Shown here: positions 39,575 to 50,032 of the stretch, in pieces | Numbering within the stretch: position 1 is the first letter of the stretch | How the letters are laid out: every line of letters begins with the position of its first letter | NCBI GenBank assembly: GCA_965644315.1 | Contig: CBFFRQ010000017.1 | Span: forward strand, 62,001 to 126,000 | Direction of reading: 5' to 3' | Length of the DNA stretch: 64,000 nt | From: Caecitellus pseudoparvulus | Taxonomy: Eukaryota; Bigyra: Bicosoecida | Notes under the pieces: model-generated | Seen by the model: only the letters and a program-made list of their open reading frames with translations | Databases searched by the model: none | What the model was told of the DNA's origin: nothing | Position numbers and translations under genes: made by a program

Positions 39575-40867
39575 TCACTGTTTCTGCCGTTGGGCTTCCA
39601 GAGCTGCGAACGCGTCCAAGGGCAGTGCTGCGTCATTGGCTGCGTACAGCTGCTCCGCCTCAGACAGCGGCCACTTCCACTTGGCTGACAGCACATTCAC
39701 ACTCTTGGGGAAGTGCTTGCGCAGAACTCGCATGGAGAGGGAGTCAGCAGATGAATGCACAGACATCTTGCTGCCATGCGTCACGTCGAAGTACCCGAAT
39801 GCCGGCGAGCAAGCGAAGTCTGATGGCAGTTCCTCCCCGAACGCGCCCAGCAGCGCTGCAGCGTCATTCACCAAGTTTCGCCCCACTTTGCGCACAGCAG
39901 GATGCACCAGCACCAGCAGCAGCGATGGCACCAGCTCGCCCAGACCCAAGCATGCAGTCTCGGCCTCTTTCAGCAGCTGCCCAGTGTGCGCGATGAGGAC
40001 CCGAGATGGCGTTGCCAACTGTACCAGCTGGACGGGCGCACCCACACCTCCAAATGCATGCCACTCTGAGTCAAAACCGATTGTGACAAGTGGATCACAT
40101 GCACCATCAGCAGCCTCCTCAGCGTCGCTCAGTGCCTCGACGATGCTGGCCAGCCAGCCCTCAATTTCTGCCGCTGTCGCAGATGCCGTGACAACTCGAT
40201 CGTGTGTGTACGTCTCGTACTGTGGTGTCATACATGCAAAAGATGCAGCCGCCTTTGGGCTCCGCAGGAGTGGCAGGGCTTTCGGCAGCAGCGCTTGCGC
40301 TGCGAGAGCCTTGGCACTCTTCTTGCGGCCGTGGGCAGCGCTCGCGCTAACAGGTTCCGCAGAGTCCAGGTGCAACGTGAGCGTCACCCTCCACTGCGGA
40401 GCAGCGCCACCCCAGACCTGGCCACAAGCTTCAACTTCCTGGTGCAACACAGCTTGAGGGTCAAGCCCAGTTGCCTGAATGGCCTCCATCAACCTGGAGA
40501 TGCCACTGCTGCTCACAGGTGCGGCACTGAAAGCTACTGGTCCTTGCTCGGCGGGGTGAGCTTGCGTCAACTGTGGGGCGGTGGCAGACTGCAGTGCCCC
40601 ACCCGACACAGGCACCTGCTTCTTGGCAACAATGCCAAGTTCTTCTATCAGCAGCTGCGCGGCATTGTGCAACGCTTGCTTCTTGGAGCCCGCCCTGGCG
40701 GTCACGGTTGGCGTCCCGCCTCGCGTTGCGAGCGTCAGCTCAAGCGTCCACTGCATGCAGTGCCCTTCCCCAGAGCCAACCCAGTGCTTTGTGAGGGCGC
40801 TGGGTGGGAGGCTGGCCCGCTGCATGAACTCGTTCAGCTTCATGGGGGCAGTGTGCGCCGCCGCCAT
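39575..40867 (-). CDS. 3'-5' exonuclease (DEDDy) with two dsRNA-binding domains
   Basis: Predicted nuclease of about 430 residues in one exon. The C-terminal half is a WRN/RNase D-type exonuclease with all motifs visible: Exo I IGFDSEWHAF (Asp265, Glu267), Exo II GRNLVNDAAALL (Asp335), and Exo III YAANDAALPLDAF (Tyr408, Asp412). The N-terminal half holds two degenerate dsRBD-like modules. Module 1 is near residues 9-78, with QWTLELTLATRGGTPTVTAR then GSKKQALHNAAQLLIEEL. Module 2 is near 122-200, with WRVTLTLHLD then GRKKSAKALAAQALLPKAL. The beta strands followed by a GxKKxAxxxAA helix are typical of dsRBDs. I do not know a named family with this order. The ATG at 40867 is the first in frame after a stop-free stretch. 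A role in small RNA or structured RNA trimming is inference. Confidence 0.8.
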   Translation of the reverse strand: MAAAHTAPMKLNEFMQRASLPPSALTKHWVGSGEGHCMQWTLELTLATRGGTPTVTARAGSKKQALHNAAQLLIEELGIVAKKQVPVSGGALQSATAPQLTQAHPAEQGPVAFSAAPVSSSGISRLMEAIQATGLDPQAVLHQEVEACGQVWGGAAPQWRVTLTLHLDSAEPVSASAAHGRKKSAKALAAQALLPKALPLLRSPKAAASFACMTPQYETYTHDRVVTASATAAEIEGWLASIVEALSDAEEAADGACDPLVTIGFDSEWHAFGGVGAPVQLVQLATPSRVLIAHTGQLLKEAETACLGLGELVPSLLLVLVHPAVRKVGRNLVNDAAALLGAFGEELPSDFACSPAFGYFDVTHGSKMSVHSSADSLSMRVLRKHFPKSVNVLSAKWKWPLSEAEQLYAANDAALPLDAFAALEAQRQKQ

Positions 40868-41108
40868 GTCAGTGGGTCGGTGGCGAATGCCCGTGGCCAG
40901 CACTTGCCTGAGAGGCGCGGAGCACAGGGAGGATCAAATGCATCAATGGTAACAAAAAATCACCCCTTCACTGAACAGGTTTTGTGGAGTTGTGTTTTTG
41001 CGAGCGTGCAGCACTGCCTGTCATCTTTGCGGCTTGCGCAGGCGGTCCACCACCGGAGTTTCAGTGTTTCGGCCTTTCCACAGCACACGGCGCACGCAGC
41101 AGTTGATC

Positions 41109-42556
41109 ATGTTGACTGCATCCCAGTGCATTTCACGTTCTGCCTTGAGAACTACCCGTTCCATGTGCACTTCTCCCGTGCGATCAACCCTTCCGGCCCG
41201 CCGGGTGCTTCGAGTGCGGTGCGTGCGTGGTGAGCAATTTCCGCAGCACGCCTCGGGCTTACGCTGCGCTGTCCTGCGTGCACAGGGGCGCGGACGCCGT
41301 GGGCTTCCTGAATGGTTTCTCCACACAAGAGTTCTCCCGCCTCGGCCAGGAGGGTGCCATCTTTTCTGCGTTCCTGAACTCCAAGGGCCGCACCGTGTTT
41401 GACGCAGTGGCGCTGGCTGCTGGGCGAGACGGGGCGTTTGACACCACCAGCATCTTCCTGGACGTCGCAGCAGAGTCGGCGGAACAGGCCCTGCAGCATC
41501 TGCGGCGGTACCGGCTGCGGGCAGACGTCAAGCTGGCTGACGTCAGCCACAAGTTCGCCGCTGTGACGCTGCTGGGGCGTGGGCAAGGCATCAGCGTGAC
41601 TGACGAGGCTCAGAGCATGGCCCAAGCTGTGGCCTGCATTGCTGCGGACACTTCGGAGGCCAAGTTCGCCCGGCAGACCTGCGCCATGCCAGACCCCCGC
41701 AGCGACGTGATGGGGCTCAAGGCTATTGTGCCAGTGGCAGCGCTGGGTGAGTCCGTCGCCGTGTACCCTGCGCTGTGCTGCAGCGACCGCACCCTTCTGC
41801 CTGCTTGGCCTGACTCCCCCCTTCCCCCTTGCATGTACAGAAGCCTTGCAGGCCTCTGGCGCCCATGGGCAGCTGGTGTCCGGAGATGAGTACGGCCTGC
41901 TGCGGTGGTTGGCGGGCGTGCCGGAGGGGGGGGAGTGCGAAGGGTACATGCCTCTGGAGTGGGGGGTGGACTACCTGCGTGGGGCCAGCTTCTCCAAGGG
42001 CTGCTACCTGGGCCAGGAACTCATGGCCCGCACGCGCTTCAAGGGGCAAGTGCGCAAGCGCGCTGTCCCTGTCGCGTACACCGCCATGGCGGGCACACCG
42101 GCACCGTTGCTTCGCCCCCCCTCCGCTGGTCCGTGGAGGGTAGCCGCGGCGGCAGCTCAGCGATGGGACATTGCAGACGCCCAGGCACTGTCCCGGCCGC
42201 CGCCAGAGCACGCAATGCCCTCGTTGGAGGAGTTGCTGGCTTGTGGGAAGTCTGCTTTGGGCCGCGTTGAGGGGGGGGGGTTGACCCCCCCTGCACCCGG
42301 CACAGGGCTGGCCACTGAGCCCGCCATGCGAAGCCCTGGCCGCGTGCTATCTGCGGCTGTGAATCCAGCAGCCGCTGGGGCTGTGCTGGGCTTTGCAGTG
42401 ATCAAGAACGCTGCCACTGCTGGGTGGCTGGGCGATGCGTCTGGGGGGGAGACAGCGGGCGCCAGCACGAGCATTACTGCCGGGGAGACGTGCCTGGCGC
42501 CGTACCTGTCACCGCCTTGGCACGCCATCGCGGCAGACGAGCTGCAGCGGGCGTGA
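41109..42556 (+). CDS. IBA57: Mitochondrial Fe-S assembly factor IBA57
   Basis: Folate-binding, glycine-cleavage-T-like protein needed to make mitochondrial [4Fe-4S] clusters with ISCA1/2. Exons 41109-41218, 41286-41746 and 41841-42556 give about 428 residues. The N-terminus is a good mitochondrial presequence (MLTASQCISRSALRTTRSMC, basic with no acidic residues). The fold starts at VLRVRGADAVGFLNGFSTQE. The signature KGCYLGQELMARTRFKGQVR contains the family's K-G-C-[YF]-x-G-Q-E motif. The region between this motif and the C-terminus is enlarged by about 80 Pro/Ala/Gly-rich residues. For exon 2 I chose the acceptor at 41285 rather than 41246, because only this gives a 67-nt intron and the aligned RVRGADA junction. 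Confidence 0.9.
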
Positions 42557-42591
42557 GGGGGGTGGCTTGTGCTTGGCATGGAGCGGCGGAG

Positions 42592-43826
42592 TCACTTGGC
42601 CAGCGCCACACCGCGGACACCCGACTGCGTGATGACATACAGCGCCTCGGCCGAAGCGCACCAGGGCGCAAACTCCACACGAGCATAGCGCAGAGCAGTG
42701 CGCGGCAAGTCTTCACTAGGGCTGCCCTCTCGTTGCCCCTCCAGCGCCAGTCCAGCGTGCAGGGAAGCTGAGGGTGTGCCGGGGGCCGACTCAGGCAGGG
42801 CAAGCGGAGCGCCCGGGCTGGCAGTGGACCTGGGGCGCTTGTGCCCGCCAGATGGGCCAGGGCGAGGCAATGCAGGGAGCAGGGCGTGGTACCCCCATGG
42901 CACGGCGCTTTGCGGCGGGCTGCGGCTGAGGATGATGCGTGCGTTGACGCAGTGACCCCAGACCATGCCCAGGGCCGGGCGCGCGCCGCTTGCATCGGTG
43001 ACTTGGTGGTACGCCGCTACTGCAGATTGAGGCGGAGGCGGTGCGTCGTCCTCCACCAGTGCTGTGGCCTGGTTCAGCACCAGGACGGCCACGTGCCACT
43101 GGGCGCACAGCGCTTTCAGCGCAGCAGACAGCTCATACATGTACTTGGCCCGGGCCAACGCCGCATCGCGGCCAAGGGAGACGTCCAGATCTTCATCACC
43201 CCGCAAGACAGCGGCAATGGAGTCTATGACAATGAGCTGCACACCCCCGCCCTGGCCTGCTTGCCTCGCCTTTTCAAGCGAAACAGGCACTCGTTTGGCA
43301 ACTGCGTGCAGTAGGGAGTCTGCGTCTGGGATGTCCTGCACCAAGCACCGCGCCAACACGGAATCAGCATCGTCACCAGCCATTTGCCGTGCTCGCTTCA
43401 TGGGAAACCTCCCCTCGGTGTTCAAGTACACGCACGCCGGTCCGTCCGTTTCGGTGGCGTTTCGTACAGCCTGCAGCGCACGCCGTGTGAGCCTTTTGCA
43501 CGGTTTAGTGTGTGCAAACAGCCAAACACGCACTGCAATGGAGCACTGGAGAGCAAGCTGTGTCTTTCCTGCTGCTGATTCGCCAGCGACCTGCTCAGAA
43601 GCACAAGGGACTAGGTTCAAAGCATGTGGCAGCGAGGTGCTTGCACATGCTGGTTCCATACCTCGACAATGGTGGGGGGCAATGCGCCACCCACCATGCA
43701 ATCCAGAACTGGGCATCCCAAGGATGCTCTCGAATGAAGCTTCAGGGAGAGTGCAGGCGTGGCCTGCGGCGCATCGTGCAGCGCAACGCCCCCGTCAATC
43801 CACTCAGGCTGCACAGCAGCTGCCAT
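42592..43826 (-). CDS. XRCC3: RAD51-family recombinase, XRCC3-like
   Basis: RAD51 paralog for homologous recombination. Exons 43826-43662, 43590-43534 and 43470-42592 give about 366 residues. It opens with LKLHSRASLGCPVLDCMVGG and LPPTIVE, the paralog-typical lead into Walker A (AGESAAGKTQLALQ). Next come YLNTEGRFPMKR and Walker B QLIVIDSIAAVLR, then the loop phrase VLVLNQATALVED. XRCC3 is favoured over RAD51, DMC1 or XRCC2 by the GCPVLD..GG.LP start and the TEGRFPMKR stretch. The C-terminus is extended by a Pro/Ser-rich insert. The second intron is a 63-nt, in-frame, stop-free one (43533-43471). The gene is convergent with IBA57 (35 bp between stops). Confidence 0.83.
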
Positions 43827-43937
43827 CGCCAGCTTTGGGCCTACTCTACTGCCCTGCTGCCCGGCAACGGATGGCGCACATGCACAGGCATGGTGCAGCA
43901 ATGAATTGACGATTCTAGTGAGAAGTGGAATGTGCCC

Positions 43938-45082
43938 TCACAGGCCCCTCCTGCGCTTGCCGCCCTCCGCCGCACCCTCCCCATCACTGCTGCTGGCGCT
44001 CTCCCCATCACTGTCCTCCTCCACAGCAGCGCCTCTCCTGGTGCGTTTCAGGGCCTTGACCTTGCGTGCCTGCAGCTCTCCCAGCTTCTGCTTGCCCACG
44101 TGCACTGTGCCCATCTTCTCGCCGAAGGCGTTCCGAGACACGTTCTTGGTCTTCTTCCTCTGCAGCTGGGCCGGCACCTTGGTGGCCTCGGCACGCACCT
44201 CCGAGCTCGCCCACTGTGTGCGCCGCAGCTTCAAGTCTGCGAAGGGCCCCGTGGCGGCCAGCTCCACCTTGGGCACCTTGGTGCCTGACTTCTTCAGCAC
44301 TGTGACGTACCCACGCATGTGCACCGTACCAGCCTCCCCTGCTGTGAAGGCGTACACTGGGGCCCTGTCCAAGGCTGGCAGGGCCAGGCCATGCTGCATG
44401 GTGCGGCCACGGAAGAAGTCCTGCAGCAAGTTCTGCACCCGGGCCATGTCGGGGTCATTCACCCACGCATCTCCGGCAAAAAGCAAGAGGGCCTTGGAGG
44501 GCAGGCGCGGCTGGGGGGCGCCGTTCAGCCGCGTCACGTCCTGCATGGAGCCGTACCCGGTCAAGCCCCACTCAGCCATGTCCAGCACTGCGCCGTTGAA
44601 GGTGCGGCCCATGATGATGTTGTCAGGGCGCTTCTTGTTGTGGGTTGTCTCGAAGAACAGCCCGGCCCGGTTTTTGTCGGCCAGGAACTCCAAGGAGCTC
44701 GTGTCTTCGAAGGGGTGCACAGGGTTCTTGCGCTGCAGCATGACAGTGTGTGGCTTCATGAGGGCATTCTGCGGGGCGAGCACGGTGCGGGCGGGGAAGT
44801 GTGCACAGGTTGCGGGCAACGTGACAGGGGGCTGTACAGCAGCCACCGCGATAGTAGCGCACGCACCAGGTCCTTCATCAGGCCCGCGCACTGCTCCGAC
44901 GTCCGCAAGCCACGGAAGAAGAGCACTCGCTTTGGGTCCTCGATGATCTTCGGCTCCTGCGCCTTGAGAGCCCGGGCAATGCGGGCCTTCTTGCTGCGCT
45001 TGCGCTTGGAGGTGAAATGGTCTGCTGGGATGACCTTGTTGCCCAGGCGGACCATCTTTGGGCCCGCAGTAGCAGCTGCCAT
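43938..45082 (-). CDS. RPF2: Ribosome biogenesis protein RPF2 (Brix domain)
   Basis: Nucleolar factor that, with RRS1, brings the 5S RNP into pre-60S particles. Exons 45082-44867 and 44768-43938 give about 348 residues. The N-terminus is basic (FTSKRKRSKKARIARALKAQ), followed by EDPKRVLFFRGLRTSEQ. The Brix/sigma-like core has RKNPVHPFEDTSSLEFLADK, KKRPDNIIMGRTFNGAVLDM and FAGDAW. The C-terminal tail mixes Lys/Arg clusters with an acidic Ser stretch, as in the family. It is the clearest Brix match to RPF2 rather than RPF1 or BRIX1, owing to PFEDTSSLEF and KKRPDN. Confidence 0.93.
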
Positions 45083-45348
45083 GGTGGCGAAGGTGGACTG
45101 CGGAAATTGAAGCGCCCTCGTGTTCGACTGAGCTCTTGGCCCGAAAGCACACACAGTGCGCGCCAGGGGGCGCCACGACAGGGGAGCTGGACAGTATCGG
45201 GGGCACTGGCCAGTCACGTTGTGGCAGAGTGGTGCATTTTACAGACCGCCTGCTTCTGGCGTCGGCGCTGTCCCGGAGCAGCAAGCTTGTGACCGACGCG
45301 CCACTCGAAGAGCCTGCCTGCAGCTTGAAGACACGGCCGCCCCCCTGC

Positions 45349-48300
45349 TCAGCTGTCATCCTCGTCTGCCCCCTCCTTCTCTTCCTCTTTGGATGGCGTG
45401 GGCGTGACGAGGGCCTCTGTGTCCCAGCCGCCGCCCTGTGGCGCATCGGTGCTGGGCGCAGCCCCGGCCCCCCACTTTCCGTCAGCCGAGAGACTGTGCA
45501 CGATGCGCGCCAGGGCCTCCCCACGAAGAGCCCACACCGCGTCCCCCTCGGGCGAGTGCCACCGCTGCACCATGGCGGCATTGGCCCTCAGCGTCTTGCT
45601 GTGCAGGCCCGCAGCCAGCACCGCCAGCAGCCCCGCCAGGCCGCCCACAGTCGCCACAGCAGGCTTCTCCAGTGCGACACCAAGACCCGCCACAGCCAAC
45701 GTCGCTACAATGCCCATGACATCCGCCGCGAGGGCTGCTGTCCAGGCCCGGCTGGAGAAACGCAGCCAGCCCCCCGCCACCCAGGCCGCCAAGGCCGCAG
45801 CAGCCGCTGCCATGGCGCCTGCTTCAGCAGGCTGCACAGCTCCTGCACCGATGCCCGGCGTTACGAGCAAGGCGGAGATGCACAAGCAGGCACCAGCGGT
45901 GGCAGGCAGCACGACATCGCGCATGCGCGGCGTGGCACAGCCGCCGTCTGCCTGGCTCGGCTCGGGCCGCATGCTGTGGTACACGGTGAAGGCAGGGGGG
46001 CCAGCGAGGCGGGGCAGGCCCATGACCTGCCAAATGGCCAGTGCTGCGCCGGCGAAGATCCACGCTGTGCGCTGGGGCGAGATGAGGCCGGCCAGCGTGA
46101 TCCAAATGTCGAAGACGACGGCGCCCAGGAAGGTGGTGACGGTGAACCACATGAGCCAGGAGCCGAAGACGGGGTTCAGCGGCAGCGGGATGGTCAAGGG
46201 GGGTGCCTCGGGCACCTCCTGTGCCGGCTGCCTCTCGGCGTCATCTGGCACATCAGGCAGCATGAGTGCGGAAGAGGAGGTGGCGCTGTCGCTGGCCAAG
46301 CCGCCGACCCCGGCACCTGCGGCGCCCGCCCCGCCCCCTGCAATGTTGGCCGTGATGCGGGACCAGTCAGACTCCAGTGCCCGGGCAACTTCCCCGGCTG
46401 TGCTGCCTCGGCGTCCACGCTTGGCTGGGAGGCGAGGCTGGGGGCTGGGCTCTTTGGGCGGCCTGTAGCAGGCCCGACAGCCGCACGCCACCAAGAAGGG
46501 CACCGTGTTCCCCGTCGCTGCACGGTAGTACATGAGTCCTACAAACAGCCCGCTTTCCAAGTTCAAGGCCAGGCTGGTGAACACCTCCAGCACGACAAGG
46601 AAGCCTTGAGGATTCAGCATGGCGATCCTGTGGGGCGGGCGGGGTGGCGGGTGAGGCGCGCATGGCGAGGCAGCAGACGCGCCACTGGGCACTCACAGCA
46701 GCACCAGGCCGAACCAGAAGGTGTACTGCGCCCAGCGTTGCCCTGTGGGGTGCAGCAGGAATGGGCAGGCCGAGGTGATGCCGCGGCCACACTGCAGGCA
46801 GCCCTGCCACATGCCCTGTGCGCAAGCAGTGCCCCCCTTAGTGTCCTCCCACTCTGCAATGTCTGCATCAGAAGCGTCAGATCCGGTGTCGTCCTGGCCA
46901 GCCCCTGGCGGCAGTGCAGCCAGTCCAGACGTTCCACCGGGAGCCAGAGACGCTGCCGCAGCGGTGTTGTGGTGGGCCGTGCCGTCGGAGGAGATGCCCT
47001 GGGGGTCACTCAGGTCCTTCCACGGCCCAATGACAGCAGGCGTCTCACTGCCGTGCATACCCTCGTGACTTTCCCCAACTGCTGGGCTGGCACTGTGGGT
47101 GGACTGCGGAGATGTGCCGTACGAGCGTGCCGCGTGGTCCTGCTTGCTCTGCACGACAGCAGTGCTTTCCGATGCTCCAAGGGCGTCACGACTCCACTGG
47201 GCCACTGCGAGGGGAGGGGGGCGCATGAGCGGGTGAGGTGCCGTTGCTGCGTTGGCCGGCGAGCAGCAAGCAACGCACCGATGCCGTCCAGCACATGCTT
47301 CAAGCCGGTGCCCATGGTGATGAAGGACACAGAGACAGACAGCACAATGAACACCGTAACAGTGGTGCTGACCCACGAATACTGTGGGAAGCCATGGTCG
47401 ATGATTTGAGTCACAGGCACGGTGCTAATTTCACCCTGCCGCCGCGCCTTCTCCAGTGACACCTCGATGCCTCGCAGCTGAGAATGCCCCACCTGGTCTT
47501 CAATGGCCTGTGCATCGGTCTGTGGCACGATCTCCAGGACGAAGAAGGCCCACAACAAGTTCGTCAGCCAGCACAGCACGACACCCCCTGTCACGGCAGC
47601 ACGGAAGCGCCAAATGCCAGTGGCGTTGAAGGGCACCCGGGAGAAGATGACGGGCATGATGTTCACCACGCCGCCCAGGGCGACTGTGCCGAGGAGGAAG
47701 GGTTCCATGGACGCCGCGAAGTCGTTGGTGGGCTCCAAGTGCACGGAGCTACCCACCAAGCCCACGACAGCGATCATGAAGAAGAGCAGCGTCACCTTGG
47801 CGAAGGTGAAGGTGGAGATGATGCTCTGCACGGCCGTGCCGCCGAAGATGATGATGAGGAAGTACACGGCGATGTAGATGGGGATCACCAGCGTGTAGTG
47901 CCCCAGGATGCCGAACAGCTGAGCGTAGGCCAGTGACCCGGCCAGGGCGTACCCCACCAGCACACTGATGAAGTGCAGGACCACTGCAGCATCGAAGGCC
48001 AGGCGGGAGGACTTGCCCAGGAACATCTTCCCCATGGCATGCAGGTCTGGCGCAGTGGTGAGGTGCGTGTCGCCCTGGGGCTGCTCTGTCGGCCCCGCTT
48101 GCTTCCCATCGCCATCCTGCAACTGGCTGTACTCGGCTGACGCTGGCGCAGCGGCGTCCGTGACTGCAGGGGCAGAGGCAGCCATCAAGGCTTCCAGCCG
48201 CACTCTTGTCCACTGTAGCAAGTCCACTGTGAGCCACACGACCGACAGCTGCACGGGGAGGGGCAAGCCAAGGCAAGGTGGTTCAACGCCAGGGCGACGC

Positions 48301-48736
48301 ACCATTGGTGCTGCGCTGGGACGCAAGCCAGCCCTGGCGCAAGGGTGAGCGCCCCAGGTGCGACCCTTACCTGCATCACGAGGCAAACAGCAAAGGTCAC
48401 GGCAAAGGGTGCCATGCCAGAGTTCGCCAAAGTCACTGGGAGGCCCTGCGATGCGTGCGGCAGGGGTGCACTGAAACGCCAGGGCTTTCACTCCTGCAGG
48501 GCTGTCGCACGCACCAGGATGCCTGTGCCCAGGATGGCGGCCACGACGATGAAGAAAGCACTAAAGTACAGCAGGAATGGGCCTCCATCCTCTCCACTTT
48601 GCCCTGTCATGGCCGGCGCCTCTGGTGACCTGCGCTGTGTGCGGCCACTCTTCGCTGGCTTTTCGCCTGCAGCACCTTCGTGCGCCAGCTGCTGTGCAGG
48701 GCTGTCGCCGTCAATGCCAGCGGCAAAACCGGACAT
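45349..48736 (-). CDS. Amino-acid transporter (AAAP/SLC36-38-like), enlarged
   Basis: Multipass membrane transporter. Exons 48736-48515, 48445-48371, 48248-47279, 47204-46697 and 46627-45349 give about 1,017 residues; the summed length is in frame. TM1 carries the amino-acid permease start FFIVVAAILGTGILGLPVTL, split by an intron after GTGIL. Later helices include VVLHFISVLVGYALAGSLAY, LVIPIYIAVYFLIIIFGGTA, TLLFFMIAVVGLVGSS and the family-like NPQGFLVVLEVFTSLALNLE. Two long hydrophilic loops (exon 4, about 150 residues; and early exon 5, about 130 residues) and an additional C-terminal set of helices make it about twice the usual length. The substrate is not predictable. An acidic tail (KEEEKEGADEDDS) ends the protein. 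Confidence 0.72.
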
Positions 48737-48843
48737 GCACACTCACTACATTGTTTATAGTGAGTTCTTTTCCAAGGCGATGCGGTTTGGCGCCTGGGAC
48801 TGACTGGCTCCTCACACCTTTCCCAGAGCAGGGGTTGCATTGC

Positions 48844-49854
48844 TTAGTTGCCGCCGGTGGCCTGGGCACCAGAAGCGGAGCTCTCGCTGCCAGGCACTGC
48901 ATCACCCTCCAAGCCGGGAATGGCCCCCTCATCGTCGTCGCTGTCGCCCTCGCCCTCGCCGCCGAGCGCGGACATGTCAGGCATGCCGGCGCCACCCATC
49001 AGCGCAGACATGTCAGGCATGCCGCCGGCACCGCCTGCACCGCCCATCAGTGCAGACATGTCGGGCATGCCACCGGCACCACCAGCGCCAGCCATCATGT
49101 CGGCGAAGTTCTGTGGTGAGCGGAGGTTGGCGAAGTGCGGTGAGTGCAAACGAGCTGGGGCGACGCAGGCCGGGGACGCAAGAACGCACCATGCCGCCAG
49201 CACCGCCGCCGAACTGCGACATGTCAAAGCCACCGCCACCAGCGCCGGCAGCCTTAGCCTCCTCCTCCTCGTCCTCATCCATGTACCGGCTCCAGTCGGC
49301 GGAGATGGGCAGGGCCTTCTCTGTGGCCTTGTCCTTCAGGAGGCGGGGCCAGTACTCGGCCTCCACGTCCTTCTTCATGATGTGGAAGTGCACCTCACGA
49401 GGACGCACGGTGTACTTGCTGTTCTGCAGAGGGGGGGAGGAGGGACTTGGGAGTGCCGGGCGGTGCCGGGAGAGAGCTGGGGAAAACCACAGCGCTGGAA
49501 GGCCAGCGAACAACGCCCGATTCCTGACCACTCACAGCATCGGCGGGGTCCACCTCGGCAAAGAATTCGATGTTTGCCTCGTACTTCTTGTCCTCGCCAC
49601 TCTCCTTGGACACGCCGCTGCAGGGGGAGGCGGGGGGCGGCGCCTTGTACTGCACTGACGCTCCGCCGCTGTGCGGGATTTGCTGGCGCAGGCTGTGCCA
49701 CGCCAACAGCGCAACGCCACTGCACGCACGTGAACTCAAGCTTGTTCTCGGTCAGCTTGATGTCAGTGTCTGCAAGGTCTGACACAGCGATGGTCAGGTA
49801 CAGGGAGTCCTTGCGCTGGGCCCACTTGATGGGGGCATGGATGGCGGCCGACAT
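48844..49854 (-). CDS. PTGES3: HSP90 co-chaperone p23 (SBA1)
   Basis: CS-domain co-chaperone that stabilises the ATP-bound HSP90 dimer. Exons 49854-49730, 49668-49536, 49423-49190 and 49110-48844 give about 252 residues. The CS fold is recognisable: APIKWAQRKDSLYLTIAVSD, KLTENKLEFT, YEANIEFFAEVDP and REVHFHIMKKDVEAEYWPRL. The p23-specific C-terminal phrase ALPISADWSRYMDEDEEEE includes the conserved W..W.DED element. After it comes a Gly/Met-rich tail with MPDMSALMGGAG-type repeats, then an acidic end. GGM-rich tails occur in fungal and plant p23 proteins. Confidence 0.92.
48955..49092 (-). repeat. Tandem MPDMSALMGGAG repeat in p23 tail
   Basis: Three near copies of G-MPDMSAL-(M)GG in the p23 reading frame: two full copies with a GGAGG lead and one shorter last copy. 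The DNA repeats share most bases, so this is a recent or conversion-prone internal repeat. Confidence 0.75.
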
Positions 49855-50032
49855 GGTGCTGGGAGTGGATTCGAGGTGTGGAAGGAAGTGTCCGGGGGCA
49901 GCTGGGGGCTGACACACGTGCACAGTTGCAGGGTTGCGTGGAGTGCTTGGGCTTGGAAATGTGGAAGGCGTCGTCCATTTACCGCCGCCAACCTCCCGGT
50001 CGAGGGCCACCTGGCGGGTCGGGCAGCGCCCG

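Noticed and set aside
41219-41246. A 28-nt intron in IBA57
   Set aside because: It would fit in phase, but a 67-nt intron with the next acceptor (41285) gives the better conserved RVRGADA junction and a normal intron size.
45136-47409. A 757-codon open frame on the + strand
   Set aside because: Antisense to RPF2 5' sequence and the amino-acid transporter. Its translation is Arg/Gly/His/Gln rich without domains, while the opposite strand encodes conserved helices.
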